This document shows, piece after piece, positions 17,839 through 25,819 of a stretch of 64,000 nt of DNA; within the stretch, counting starts at the first letter, position 1; each line of letters opens with the position of its first letter. The DNA is taken from contig NZ_BJNW01000014.1 of the NCBI RefSeq assembly GCF_006539885.1, positions 1 through 64,000 on the forward strand, in the 5' to 3' direction. The DNA comes from Kocuria varians (GTDB lineage: Bacteria > Actinomycetota > Actinomycetes > Actinomycetales > Micrococcaceae). Under the pieces are notes generated by a model. It did not search any database. It saw nothing but the letters and a program-made list of their open reading frames with translations, and was not told the origin of the DNA. Position numbers and translations under genes: made by a program.

Positions 17839-19947
17839 TCAGCGCGTGGTCCACAGCCCGCGCTGGTGGGTCCAGTGGGCGGTCACCCCGTTGGAGAAGC
17901 GCTGCTGCACCTCGCCGTTCACGGTGTACTCGTCCGTGGTGGGCCAGCCCCAGCCGCGTTCAAGCCCGGCCTTCTTCCACGCGCCCCCGATGGCGCCGCT
18001 CTCCTTGACCGCGTGGGTCCCGGAGGCGCTGCTCCACAGCACCTTGGTCGTGGCGGCACCGTTGCGGTAGACCTGGTAGGAGCCGCCCCGCACGCGGGCC
18101 TCGCCCGTGGCCGGGTAGCCGTAGCCGCGCTCACGGCCCGCGGAGATGAACTTCTTGCCGATCACCGTGGCGTTCTCCACGATGTTCGCGCCGGTCGCGC
18201 TGCTCCAGTAGATGGTGACCTTCCGGCCGTTCTTCACGAACTCCTGGTAGCGCCCGCCGTTCGCGGCGGCGGCCTCGTTCATCACGGGGTTGCCCCACGT
18301 CGCGGCACCGCCGGTGGCACGCCACTTGGCGCCGATGCCTCCGGAGGTGGAGTAGGCGCCCTGCCCGGAGGGAGCCACCGCACGGACGGCGGCCGCGGGG
18401 TTGAGGTTCAGGGAACCGAGCGGTCCACTGGCCGTGGAGGTGATGATCTGCTCGATCCTGGCCGGGGACAGCGACGGGTTGCGCTGCTTCATCATGGCAA
18501 TGGTCCCGGAAACCAGGGGCGTTGCCATGGACGTGCCGTAGAGGTTGCCGTAGGTGGCTGCACCCGGCGTGCTCGTGCCCGCGTTCATGGTGGAGAGCAT
18601 GGGGTTCTGCGCGGTGCCGCCCGGGGCGAGCACGTCCACCACCGCGCCGGTGTTGGAGTAGCTCGCGGTGTGGCCGGTGGTGTCCGAGGCACCCACCACG
18701 ATGGTGTTGCCGCAGTTGGCCGGTGCGGTGCCGCCCGCGTTGACCGCGCTGTTGCCCGCGGCCACGACCACGGGAACGTTGCGGCTCACGGCGGTGTTGA
18801 TCGCGTTCTGCATGGTGGCCCCGCACTCACCGGGGTAGTTCAGGGACATGTTGATCACGGACGCCGGGTTCGCGTTCGCGGGCTGGCCGGCCACGGCCGC
18901 ACCGGAGGACCATGTCACGGCGTCGGCGATGTCCGAGACCCAGCCGTTGGTGCACTTGCCGAGCACGCGCACGGGCAGGATCTTCGCGCCCGGGGCGGCG
19001 CCGGTGATGCCGACGCCGTTGTTCGTCACGCCGGCGGCGAGGCCGGCCACGTGGGTGCCGTGCCACGAGGAGGTGCGGGCCGCCGTGGAGCACTCGCCGG
19101 CCGCACTCCAGTCGCCCTGGTCCTGGGGGTTGGCGTCCCGCAGGTTCCCGTCACGGGAGAGCGCGGTGTCGTTGATGAAGTCACGGCCCGGCAGCACCTT
19201 GGGGTTGAGGTCCCCGTGGGAGGTGATGCCGGTGTCCAGGACCGCGATGGTCTGCCCGTTGCCGCGGGAGAGGTCCCACGCGCCTGGGAAGTCCACCCCG
19301 CTGCTGCTGGGCAGCAGGGTCCACTGGAACTTGGTGTAGGTGTCGTTGGGCATCCAGGACGAGGACGCCAGCCGGTCCGCCTCCGCGTACTCCACAGCGG
19401 GATCCGCCTCGATCTCGGCGACGACCTTCTTCTGCTCCGTCTCGTCCAGCTCACGGTCCAGCTCGATGACGTCCGCCTGCGTGGCGGTGGTCTTCACCCG
19501 GTCGGTGACCTCCGGCGCCTTGGCCTTCAGCGCGTCCCGGGCCGCCTGCTCGACGACCTTCTCTTTGCTCGCCTCGGCGGCGGCGGTGTCGTGGAACTTC
19601 ACGATCACCCGGTTTGACTCCTTGGGCGGGTCGTTCGGCACGGTGCTCGCGGGGGCCTCGGGGCCACTCTCGGGCGCGGCCTGGGCGGGCTGCGCGGAGA
19701 ACGCGAGTGCAGCGGTCACGGCCAGGGGCAGCACGGTGTGGCGCAGCACGCGGGTCAGGGCGGACGGCGACGACGCCGCCGCGGCCACCCGGGCGCCGGC
19801 GGTCGCCGCGGCGTCGTCGTGCGTGGCGCGGGCCGAGCCCTCGCCCGTCCGGGACGCGGTGGCGCGGCGGGTGCGCGAAGTGGACCCGCCCGAGGTGGGC
19901 CGGTGTGAAGTGTGCAGAGGGCAGCGCTGTGACAGGGGTGTGTTCAT
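17839..19947 (-). CDS. Secreted S8 subtilisin-like serine protease with LGFP cell-wall repeats
   Basis: Exported protease of 702 residues. A hydrophobic signal segment ending in QAAP-like residues lies at about 68-92, after an unusually long polar N-terminus; an I9 propeptide follows (RVIVKFHDT...EADRLA), then the catalytic domain with VLDTGIT (Asp), HGTHVAG (His), AAGNS (oxyanion Asn) and GTSMATP (Ser). The last 170 residues hold LGFP-type repeats (GYGYPATGE, GWGWPTTDE), which bind cell wall. The start is uncertain: ATG 19947 lacks a good ribosome site, and a later start nearer the signal peptide is possible. A TAGGAT at 20027-20032 may be its -10. Two inverted dispersed-motif copies (19769-19779, 19808-19818) lie inside the pre-signal coding region. 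Confidence 0.88.
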   Translation of the reverse strand: MNTPLSQRCPLHTSHRPTSGGSTSRTRRATASRTGEGSARATHDDAAATAGARVAAAASSPSALTRVLRHTVLPLAVTAALAFSAQPAQAAPESGPEAPASTVPNDPPKESNRVIVKFHDTAAAEASKEKVVEQAARDALKAKAPEVTDRVKTTATQADVIELDRELDETEQKKVVAEIEADPAVEYAEADRLASSSWMPNDTYTKFQWTLLPSSSGVDFPGAWDLSRGNGQTIAVLDTGITSHGDLNPKVLPGRDFINDTALSRDGNLRDANPQDQGDWSAAGECSTAARTSSWHGTHVAGLAAGVTNNGVGITGAAPGAKILPVRVLGKCTNGWVSDIADAVTWSSGAAVAGQPANANPASVINMSLNYPGECGATMQNAINTAVSRNVPVVVAAGNSAVNAGGTAPANCGNTIVVGASDTTGHTASYSNTGAVVDVLAPGGTAQNPMLSTMNAGTSTPGAATYGNLYGTSMATPLVSGTIAMMKQRNPSLSPARIEQIITSTASGPLGSLNLNPAAAVRAVAPSGQGAYSTSGGIGAKWRATGGAATWGNPVMNEAAAANGGRYQEFVKNGRKVTIYWSSATGANIVENATVIGKKFISAGRERGYGYPATGEARVRGGSYQVYRNGAATTKVLWSSASGTHAVKESGAIGGAWKKAGLERGWGWPTTDEYTVNGEVQQRFSNGVTAHWTHQRGLWTTR

Positions 19948-20173
19948 CGGTGGGGGGGAGACCTTTCGGTGACCGCGACGCGAGGAAGGGGGGATCGTCG
20001 TGGCCTGGGGGGATTGAGCCGGTCCCATCCTAGGGGAAGATCACGGTTTGGTGACGATGCACACGGAGATGTCGTGACGTGTCGATGAACCAGGGACGGG
20101 CAGGAACGGGCCGGGTCCCGGGAGGGAGCTGGAACGTGCCCGGAGCCTGCCCGCAGCGGGCTGGACACGAAGA

Positions 20174-20207
20174 ACGCCCGGTCCCACCGTGCGGTGGGAC
20201 CGGGCGT
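20174..20207 (-). terminator. Terminator of rpmE2
   Basis: A perfect 15-bp inverted repeat (20174-20188 with 20193-20207) with a 4-nt loop, about 20 nt past the rpmE2 stop on the minus strand. Confidence 0.85.
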
Positions 20208-20228
20208 CCGGGGGAGAGGTGCTCCGAC

Positions 20229-20489
20229 CTACTTGGAGGACTTCCCGAAGTTCGCGAAGCGCTGGTTGAAGCGCTCCACGCGGCCGGCGGAGTCCATGAT
20301 GCGCTGCTTGCCCGTGTAGAACGGGTGGGACTCGGAGGAGATCTCGACCTCGATGATCGGGTACTCGTTGCCGTCCTCCCACGTCTCCGTCTTGGAGGAG
20401 GTGGCGGTGGAACGAGTCAGCACGACCTTGCCGGAGGCGAGGTCGCGGAAGAGGACCGGGTGGTAGTCCGGGTGGATGTCAGCCTTCAT
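20229..20489 (-). CDS. rpmE2: 50S ribosomal protein L31 type B
   Basis: Ribosomal large-subunit protein of 86 residues. It starts MKADIHPDY and has [13 protein letters not shown], the hallmark of L31; it has no cysteine at all, so it is the zinc-free type B form. AGAAGG stands 9 nt before the ATG. In many actinobacteria a zinc-binding paralogue exists elsewhere and the type B gene is induced by zinc limitation through Zur; I saw no clear Zur box here. It is a single-gene unit with its own terminator, divergent from the lipoate ligase gene. Confidence 0.95.
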   Translation of the reverse strand: MKADIHPDYHPVLFRDLASGKVVLTRSTATSSKTETWEDGNEYPIIEVEISSESHPFYTGKQRIMDSAGRVERFNQRFANFGKSSK

Positions 20490-20699
20490 GGTGTCAACCT
20501 TCTGTAGGTGCCTGGATTTTGCCAGGCACGGCGTTGCTCGGATGCGGTGCGCTCGGAAGCGGGCACCAAGGCACCAGCATACGCCCGCGCGTGCGGCGGG
20601 GCGAGTCCCGTGCGCTGCGGGTGTGATCGGGGCCGTACCGCGCGGCGTCGGGGAAGCCTACGATCGGGACGAACCCCACGACGAGACGGAGAACGGCTG

Positions 20700-21764
20700 A
20701 TGGGCACGTCGCACGCACACGGTGAGTACAAGGTCCCCGGCGGGAAGCTGGTGGTCGCGGACTTCGACGTCCTGGACGGGCGCCTGGAACGGGTGTCCGT
20801 CAACGGGGATTTCTTCCTGGAGCCGGACGAGGCGCTGGAGCAGATCAACGCCGCGCTGACCGGGCTGCCGGAGGAGACCTCCCCCCAGGAGATGGGGGAG
20901 CGCATCGAGGCCGCGCTGCCACCGGCCACGGTGATGTTCGGTTTCGACGCCCGCGCGGTCGTGATCGCGGTGCGCCGCGCCCTGGCCCGGGCCACGAGCT
21001 GGACGGACCACGAGTGGGAGGTGATCCCCGCGCAGGTGCGTCCCACGCTGGAGAACCTCGCCCTGGACGAGGTGCTGGCCCGGGAGGTGGGCGCGGGACG
21101 CCGCAGGCCCACGCTGCGCTTCTGGGACTGGGACGAGCCGGCCGTGGTGATCGGCTCCTTCCAGTCCGTGGTCAACGAGGTGGACCCGGAGGCCGCCGCG
21201 CGCCACGGGGTGCAGGTGGTGCGCCGGGTGTCCGGGGGCGGGGCCATGTTCATGGAGGCCGGCAACTGCATCACCTACTCGCTCTACATCCCGCAGACCC
21301 TGGTGGACGGCATGAGCTTCAAGGACTCCTACCCGTTCCTGGACGCGTGGGTCATGCAGGGGTTCAAGGACATGGGCGTGGAGGCGTTCTACGTCCCGCT
21401 CAACGACATCGCCACGCCCCAGGGCAAGATCGGCGGGGCGGCCCAGAAGCGCTTCTCCAACGGGGGCATGGTCCACCACGTGACCATGAGCTACGACATC
21501 GACGCGGAGAAGATGAGCGAGGTGCTGCGCGTGGGCAAGGAGAAGCTTTCCGACAAGGGCATCCGCTCCGCGAAGAAGCGTGTGGACCCGCTGCGCCGCC
21601 AGACGGGCATGGCGCGCGAGGACGTGATCGCCGCTCTCTCGCGCACTTTCACCGATCGCTACGCGGCGAGGATTGGTAAGGTCTCAGACAGCGAGCTCGC
21701 CGCGGCCAGGGAGTTGATCGAGCACAAGTTCGGCACCGAGGAGTGGATTCACCGGGTGCCGTAA
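20700..21764 (+). CDS. Lipoate-protein ligase A family protein with N-terminal accessory domain
   Basis: Attaches lipoate (or octanoate) to E2 and GcvH proteins in the cytosol. In this 354-residue protein the small domain that sits at the C-terminus of E. coli LplA comes first (residues about 8-95, with KVPGGKLVVADF and LNGDFF-like VNGDFFLEP), then the catalytic BPL/LplA domain with ENLALDEV, RRVSGGGAMFMEAGN and KIGGAAQKR. The order is thus permuted relative to LplA. GGAG lies about 8 nt before ATG 20700 and TACGAT at 20659-20664 is a likely -10. A hairpin terminates it. Confidence 0.87.
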   Translation: MGTSHAHGEYKVPGGKLVVADFDVLDGRLERVSVNGDFFLEPDEALEQINAALTGLPEETSPQEMGERIEAALPPATVMFGFDARAVVIAVRRALARATSWTDHEWEVIPAQVRPTLENLALDEVLAREVGAGRRRPTLRFWDWDEPAVVIGSFQSVVNEVDPEAAARHGVQVVRRVSGGGAMFMEAGNCITYSLYIPQTLVDGMSFKDSYPFLDAWVMQGFKDMGVEAFYVPLNDIATPQGKIGGAAQKRFSNGGMVHHVTMSYDIDAEKMSEVLRVGKEKLSDKGIRSAKKRVDPLRRQTGMAREDVIAALSRTFTDRYAARIGKVSDSELAAARELIEHKFGTEEWIHRVP

Positions 21765-21802
21765 TAGTATGTGCAAACGCAATCACCACTGCGTCCGCTC
21801 CA

Positions 21803-21839
21803 CCTGGCTTCGGAATGCCGCCCGCATCCCGAAGCCAGG
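21803..21839 (+). terminator. Terminator-like hairpin after lipoate ligase gene
   Basis: A perfect 11-bp inverted repeat (21803-21813 with 21829-21839) with a 15-nt loop in the 124-bp gap before the LCP gene. It might instead lie in the LCP leader. Confidence 0.55.
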
Positions 21840-21888
21840 GATCGGGTGAGCGTCGCATGATGATGACCCCCCAGCCCCGGAGAGCCAC

Positions 21889-22920
21889 GTGTCCCAGCCC
21901 CAGTACGAGTCAGACGCCCACGAGCCCCGCCCGGTGAGGAAGAAGCACACCGGGCGCAACATCATCCTGGTCCTGCTGTCCCTGGTGGTGGTCCTGGCCG
22001 TGGCCGCGGGCCTGTTCATGTGGAACCTGGGCCGCAACTTCGACAACGGGACGGCCAGCCTGGACAACGCGTTCCCGGACGAGTCCTCCCGACCCGCGAA
22101 GGGCTCCGCGGAGGACAGCGGAACCACCGTGCTGCTGCTCGGCTCGGACAAGCGCCCCGAGGGCGTGGACAAGGACGTCACCGGCTCCCGGGCGGACTCG
22201 ATCATGCTGCTGCACATCCCGGAGGACGGCGGGCAGATGTACGTCATGTCCATCATGCGCGACACGTGGGTGGACATCCCCGGCGTGGGCGAGTCCAAGA
22301 TCAACGCGGCACTGGACCAGGGCGGGATGCCCCTGATGGTCCAGACACTGGAGGAGAACTTCGACACCCGCATCGACGAGGTGGCCATGGTGGACTTCGC
22401 CGGGTTTGAGGGCCTCACCGACGCCCTCGGCGGGGTGACTGTCAACGTGCCCGAGACGTTCACCGCCCAGGGCGGGCAGCACTTCGAGGCCGGCCCCCAG
22501 GAGATGAACGGCGAGCAGGCGCTTGCGTTCGTGCGGGAGCGCTACGCGTTCTCCGACGGCGACTACCAGCGCGTGCGCAACCAGCGGGCCTACCTGCAGG
22601 CCATGATGAACAAGCTGCTGAGCACGGGCACCGTCTCCAACCCCGTGAAGCTCAACGAGGTGGTCAAGCAGATCTCCCCGTACCTGACCGTGAGCGACGG
22701 GTTGACCTCCACGTGGATCGCCCAGCGCGCGCCCCAACTGGTGGGTCTCAGTAGCAGCGACATCCACATGTTCACCGTGCCCAACAAGGGCGTGGGAACA
22801 TCCGCGGACGGCCAGTCGATCATCGTCGCCGACGAGGACGCCATGAAGGCGATCGGCAAGGCCATCTCGAACGGCACCCTGGACAGCTACGTCCAGTCGC
22901 TGGACCAGCAGGGCCAGTGA
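21889..22920 (+). CDS. LytR-CpsA-Psr (LCP) family cell-wall polymer ligase
   Basis: Membrane-anchored phosphotransferase that transfers lipid-linked wall polymers to peptidoglycan. The 343-residue protein has a short basic cytoplasmic head, one span (about residues 23-45) and the LCP domain with LLLGSDKR, GSRADSIMLLHI, SIMRDTWVDIPG, KINAA, and QALAFVRERY/DYQRVRNQR, which hold the pyrophosphate-binding Arg and Asp residues. GGAGAG precedes GTG 21889 by 5 nt. The next genes make UDP-ManNAcA and UDP-GlcA, so the polymer may be a teichuronic-acid-like glycan; that link is inferred. Confidence 0.9.
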   Translation: MSQPQYESDAHEPRPVRKKHTGRNIILVLLSLVVVLAVAAGLFMWNLGRNFDNGTASLDNAFPDESSRPAKGSAEDSGTTVLLLGSDKRPEGVDKDVTGSRADSIMLLHIPEDGGQMYVMSIMRDTWVDIPGVGESKINAALDQGGMPLMVQTLEENFDTRIDEVAMVDFAGFEGLTDALGGVTVNVPETFTAQGGQHFEAGPQEMNGEQALAFVRERYAFSDGDYQRVRNQRAYLQAMMNKLLSTGTVSNPVKLNEVVKQISPYLTVSDGLTSTWIAQRAPQLVGLSSSDIHMFTVPNKGVGTSADGQSIIVADEDAMKAIGKAISNGTLDSYVQSLDQQGQ

Positions 22921-22925
22921 CATCC

Positions 22926-22956
22926 GGCGCCCGGGCAGGGAATCCGCCCGGGCGCC
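22926..22956 (+). terminator. Terminator hairpin after LCP gene
   Basis: A perfect 11-bp inverted repeat GGCGCCCGGGC (22926-22936 with 22946-22956) 5 nt past the stop. A GC-rich second structure with a dispersed-motif copy (22995-23005) follows. Confidence 0.7.
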
Positions 22957-23031
22957 GTCGCCTCTCCGGAGGACTACGGCGCCGCGGCGCCGCGGCGGCG
23001 TCGTCCTCCGTGGTCGGTAGTCCCTTTCGGG

Positions 23032-23059
23032 GACAATGGAACCCAAAGGTCGGTATGAT
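23032..23059 (+). promoter_or_regulatory. Probable wecC promoter
   Basis: GGGACA (23032-23037), 16-nt spacer, TATGAT (23054-23059). Transcription near 23066 would leave a leader of about 70 nt, and GAGG precedes the ATG at 23139. Confidence 0.45.
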
Positions 23060-23138
23060 CGTCGGCGTTCCTGCAGACCAGTGCACGAACCACGCGCTGC
23101 CTGAACCGGACGGCGTGACGAGCAGATGAGGTGTGTCA

Positions 23139-24386
23139 ATGAGTGAACCGCTGGAAGTCGTCTTCGTGGGGCTGGGCTACATCGGCCTGCCCACCGCCGT
23201 AGTGATGGCGAACCACGGGGTGCGGGTCCACGGTGTGGACGTCAACGCCTCGGCGGTCGAGCGGATCCAGCGCGGTGAGGTCACCATCGTGGAGCCCGGT
23301 CTGGAGGAGCAGCTGAAGCAGGCCGTGAACAGCGGCCGACTCACCGCCACCACCGAGATGCAGCACGGTGACGCGTTCGTGATCGCCGTGCCCACCCCCT
23401 TCAAGGAGAACCACGAGGGGGACCTGACCTACATCATGTCCGCCGCGGAGTCGATCGCCCCGCAGCTGCGAGGTGACGAGACCGTGATCCTCGAGTCCAC
23501 CTCCCCGCCGCGCACCACGGAGAAACTTGCCGCGAAGATCATGGAGCTGCGCCCCGATCTCTCGCTGGACGGCGAGGACGGCAAGCCCGTGGTGCACTTC
23601 GCGTACTGCCCGGAGCGCATCCTGCCGGGCAAGGCGCTGGAGGAACTGATCACCAACGACCGCATCATCGGCGGCCGCACCCCGGAGGCGGGGCGCCGCG
23701 CCAAGCGGGTCTACGCGTCCTTCTGCGAGGGCGAGTTGCTCGAGACCGACGACGTCACGGCAGAGATGTCCAAGCTCACGGAGAACAGCTTCCGGGACGT
23801 GAACATCGCGTTCGCCAACGAGCTGTCCCTGATCGCGGACAACCTGGGGATCGATGTGTGGGAGCTCATCGAGCTCGCCAACCACCACCCGCGCGTGAAC
23901 ATCCTGCAGCCGGGCCCCGGTGTGGGCGGGCACTGCATCGCCGTGGACCCCTGGTTCATCGTGGCCGCGGACCGGGAGAACTCGAACCTGATCCGCACGG
24001 CCCGCGAGGTCAACGACGGCAAGCCCAAGTGGGTCATCCGCCAGGTCGAGGAGGCCTGCTCGCACATCGAGTCCCCGGTGATCGCGGCACTCGGTCTCGC
24101 GTTCAAGGCGAACATCGACGACCTGCGCGAGTCCCCGGCCATGAACATCACCAAGGATCTCGCCCAGCACGTGAGCCACGCGACCGTGCTGGCCGTGGAG
24201 CCCAACGTCTCCGAGCTGCCGAAGGCCCTGCAGGGTCTGCCCAACGTGGAGTTCGCCGAGTACCAGGACGCCATCGAGCGTGCAGACGTGGTCCTGCTGC
24301 TCGTGGACCACGACGAGTTCAAGGCCCTGCCCGCCGCGGCGCTGAAAGGCAAGGCTGTGGTGGACACCAAGGGGCTGTGGCGCTGA
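23139..24386 (+). CDS. wecC: UDP-N-acetyl-D-mannosaminuronate dehydrogenase
   Basis: NAD-dependent four-electron oxidation of UDP-ManNAc to UDP-ManNAcA. The 415-residue protein has the Rossmann motif GLGYIGLPTA near residue 11, the substrate signature YCPERILPG, the SKLTENSFRDVNIAFANEL-type central helix, the catalytic cysteine in GVGGHCIAVDP, and the C-terminal GLAFKANIDDLRESP. These fit the WecC/CapL subgroup rather than UDP-glucose dehydrogenase. ATG 23139 has GAGG about 8 nt upstream. The substrate would come from WecB, encoded 1.4 kb away on the other strand. Confidence 0.9.
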   Translation: MSEPLEVVFVGLGYIGLPTAVVMANHGVRVHGVDVNASAVERIQRGEVTIVEPGLEEQLKQAVNSGRLTATTEMQHGDAFVIAVPTPFKENHEGDLTYIMSAAESIAPQLRGDETVILESTSPPRTTEKLAAKIMELRPDLSLDGEDGKPVVHFAYCPERILPGKALEELITNDRIIGGRTPEAGRRAKRVYASFCEGELLETDDVTAEMSKLTENSFRDVNIAFANELSLIADNLGIDVWELIELANHHPRVNILQPGPGVGGHCIAVDPWFIVAADRENSNLIRTAREVNDGKPKWVIRQVEEACSHIESPVIAALGLAFKANIDDLRESPAMNITKDLAQHVSHATVLAVEPNVSELPKALQGLPNVEFAEYQDAIERADVVLLLVDHDEFKALPAAALKGKAVVDTKGLWR

Positions 24387-24426
24387 CCACTCCCGCTCTT
24401 CAGGGCGGCGGCCTCGGCACTTTTGT

Positions 24427-25773
24427 CTAGGACCGCCGCCCCAGCGCCAGATACTTCCACCCGGCATCCTGCCACGCCGCCGGGTCCAGCACGTTGCGCC
24501 CGTCGACGATCGTGGGAGTGGCCACCAGCGGGGCGACACGGCGGGGGTCCATGTCCCGGAACTCCCGCCACTCGGTGAGCAGCAGAGTCACCTGTGCACC
24601 GGTGACGGCGGCGTCGAGCGAGTCCACGTAGTCCAGGCGCGGGTAGCGCTGTGCGGCGTTGGCGTTGGCCTGGGGGTCGTAGAGGCGCACGTCTGCCCCC
24701 ATCGAGTGCAGGCGGGCGGCGATGTCCAGGGCGGGGGAGTCGCGGACGTCGTCGGAGTCGGGTTTGAAGGCGGCGCCGAGCACCGCGATCTGCGCTCCGT
24801 GCAGCGTCCCGCCGCACTCGTGGACGACGAGCTGCACCGTGTGCTCGCGGCGGCGCAGGTTGATGTCGTCCACCTCCGCGAGAAACCGCAGGGACTGGTC
24901 CAGCCCGAGCTCGGAGGCGCGGGCCCGCAGGGCACGGATGTCCTTCGGCAGGCAGCCGCCGCCGAAGCCCACACCCGCGTTGAGGAACTTCCGTCCGATC
25001 CGCTCGTCCAGCCCGATCGCGTCCGCGAGCGTGCGGATGTCACCGCCCACGGTCTCCGTGATCTCGGACAGCGCGTTGATGAAGCTGATCTTGGTGGCCA
25101 GGAAGCTGTTCGCGGCCACCTTCACGAGTTCCGCGGTCTCGTAGTCGGTCACGATGAACGGGGTGTCCTCCGCCAGCTGCTGCGCATAGACCTCCCGCAG
25201 CACCGCCTCGGCGCGCCGGCCCCCGGGAGCCGGCCGCGCGGCGTCGTCGTGCTCCACACCCAGCACCATGCGGTCCGGGTGCAGCGTGTCCTCCACCGCG
25301 TGGCCCTCCCGGAGGAACTCCGGGTTCCACGCGAGATCCACGGTCACGCCCGGGGACGACGCCGCCCGCGCCACCTCCCGCAGGCGCGCCGCGGACCCCA
25401 CGGGAACCGTTGACTTGCCCGCAATCACGCAGTCGTGGTCCGCGGCGCGCGCGATCTGCTCCACCGCGGAGTCCACGTAGGTCATGTCCGCGGCGTGACC
25501 GTTGCGCTTCTGCGGCGTGCCCACCCCGATGAAGTGGACGTCACCGAACGCCCCGGCCTCCCCGTACGAGGTGGTGAACCGCACCGCGCCGGTGGCCACG
25601 TGCTTGCGCAGCAGCTCCGGCAGACCGGGCTCGTGGAACGGGACCCGCCCCGCGTTCAGCGCATCGATCTTGGAACGGTCCACGTCCAGACCGAGCACCT
25701 CGTGCCCGAGCTCGGCCATGGCCACGGCGTGCGTGGCGCCCAGGTACCCGGTGCCGATGACGGTCATGCGCAT
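24427..25773 (-). CDS. UDP-glucose 6-dehydrogenase
   Basis: Makes UDP-glucuronate for surface polysaccharide. The 448-residue protein opens with GTGYLGATHA, has the catalytic cysteine C274 in GFGGGCLPKD, and GAAFKPDSDDVRDSP near the C-terminus, the UDP-glucose dehydrogenase versions of these motifs. Two exact copies of the dispersed 11-mer lie inside: one encodes AASSP near residue 137 and one HDDAARPAPGG near residue 175; the second looks like an extra surface loop absent from typical relatives. GGAAGG lies about 11 nt before ATG 25773. The gene converges with wecC and lies 46 bp after wecB in the same direction, probably one operon. Confidence 0.9.
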   Translation of the reverse strand: MRMTVIGTGYLGATHAVAMAELGHEVLGLDVDRSKIDALNAGRVPFHEPGLPELLRKHVATGAVRFTTSYGEAGAFGDVHFIGVGTPQKRNGHAADMTYVDSAVEQIARAADHDCVIAGKSTVPVGSAARLREVARAASSPGVTVDLAWNPEFLREGHAVEDTLHPDRMVLGVEHDDAARPAPGGRRAEAVLREVYAQQLAEDTPFIVTDYETAELVKVAANSFLATKISFINALSEITETVGGDIRTLADAIGLDERIGRKFLNAGVGFGGGCLPKDIRALRARASELGLDQSLRFLAEVDDINLRRREHTVQLVVHECGGTLHGAQIAVLGAAFKPDSDDVRDSPALDIAARLHSMGADVRLYDPQANANAAQRYPRLDYVDSLDAAVTGAQVTLLLTEWREFRDMDPRRVAPLVATPTIVDGRNVLDPAAWQDAGWKYLALGRRS

Positions 25774-25819
25774 GGGTGGGGGATCCTTCCGCGGGGGAGA
25801 CGGGGGGGGCGGGGGCAGG

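Noticed and set aside
24404-24440. GC-rich inverted repeat between the ends of wecC and the UDP-glucose dehydrogenase gene
   Set aside because: Only 8 bp pair, with a 21-nt loop and one arm inside the coding sequence, so I do not call a terminator.
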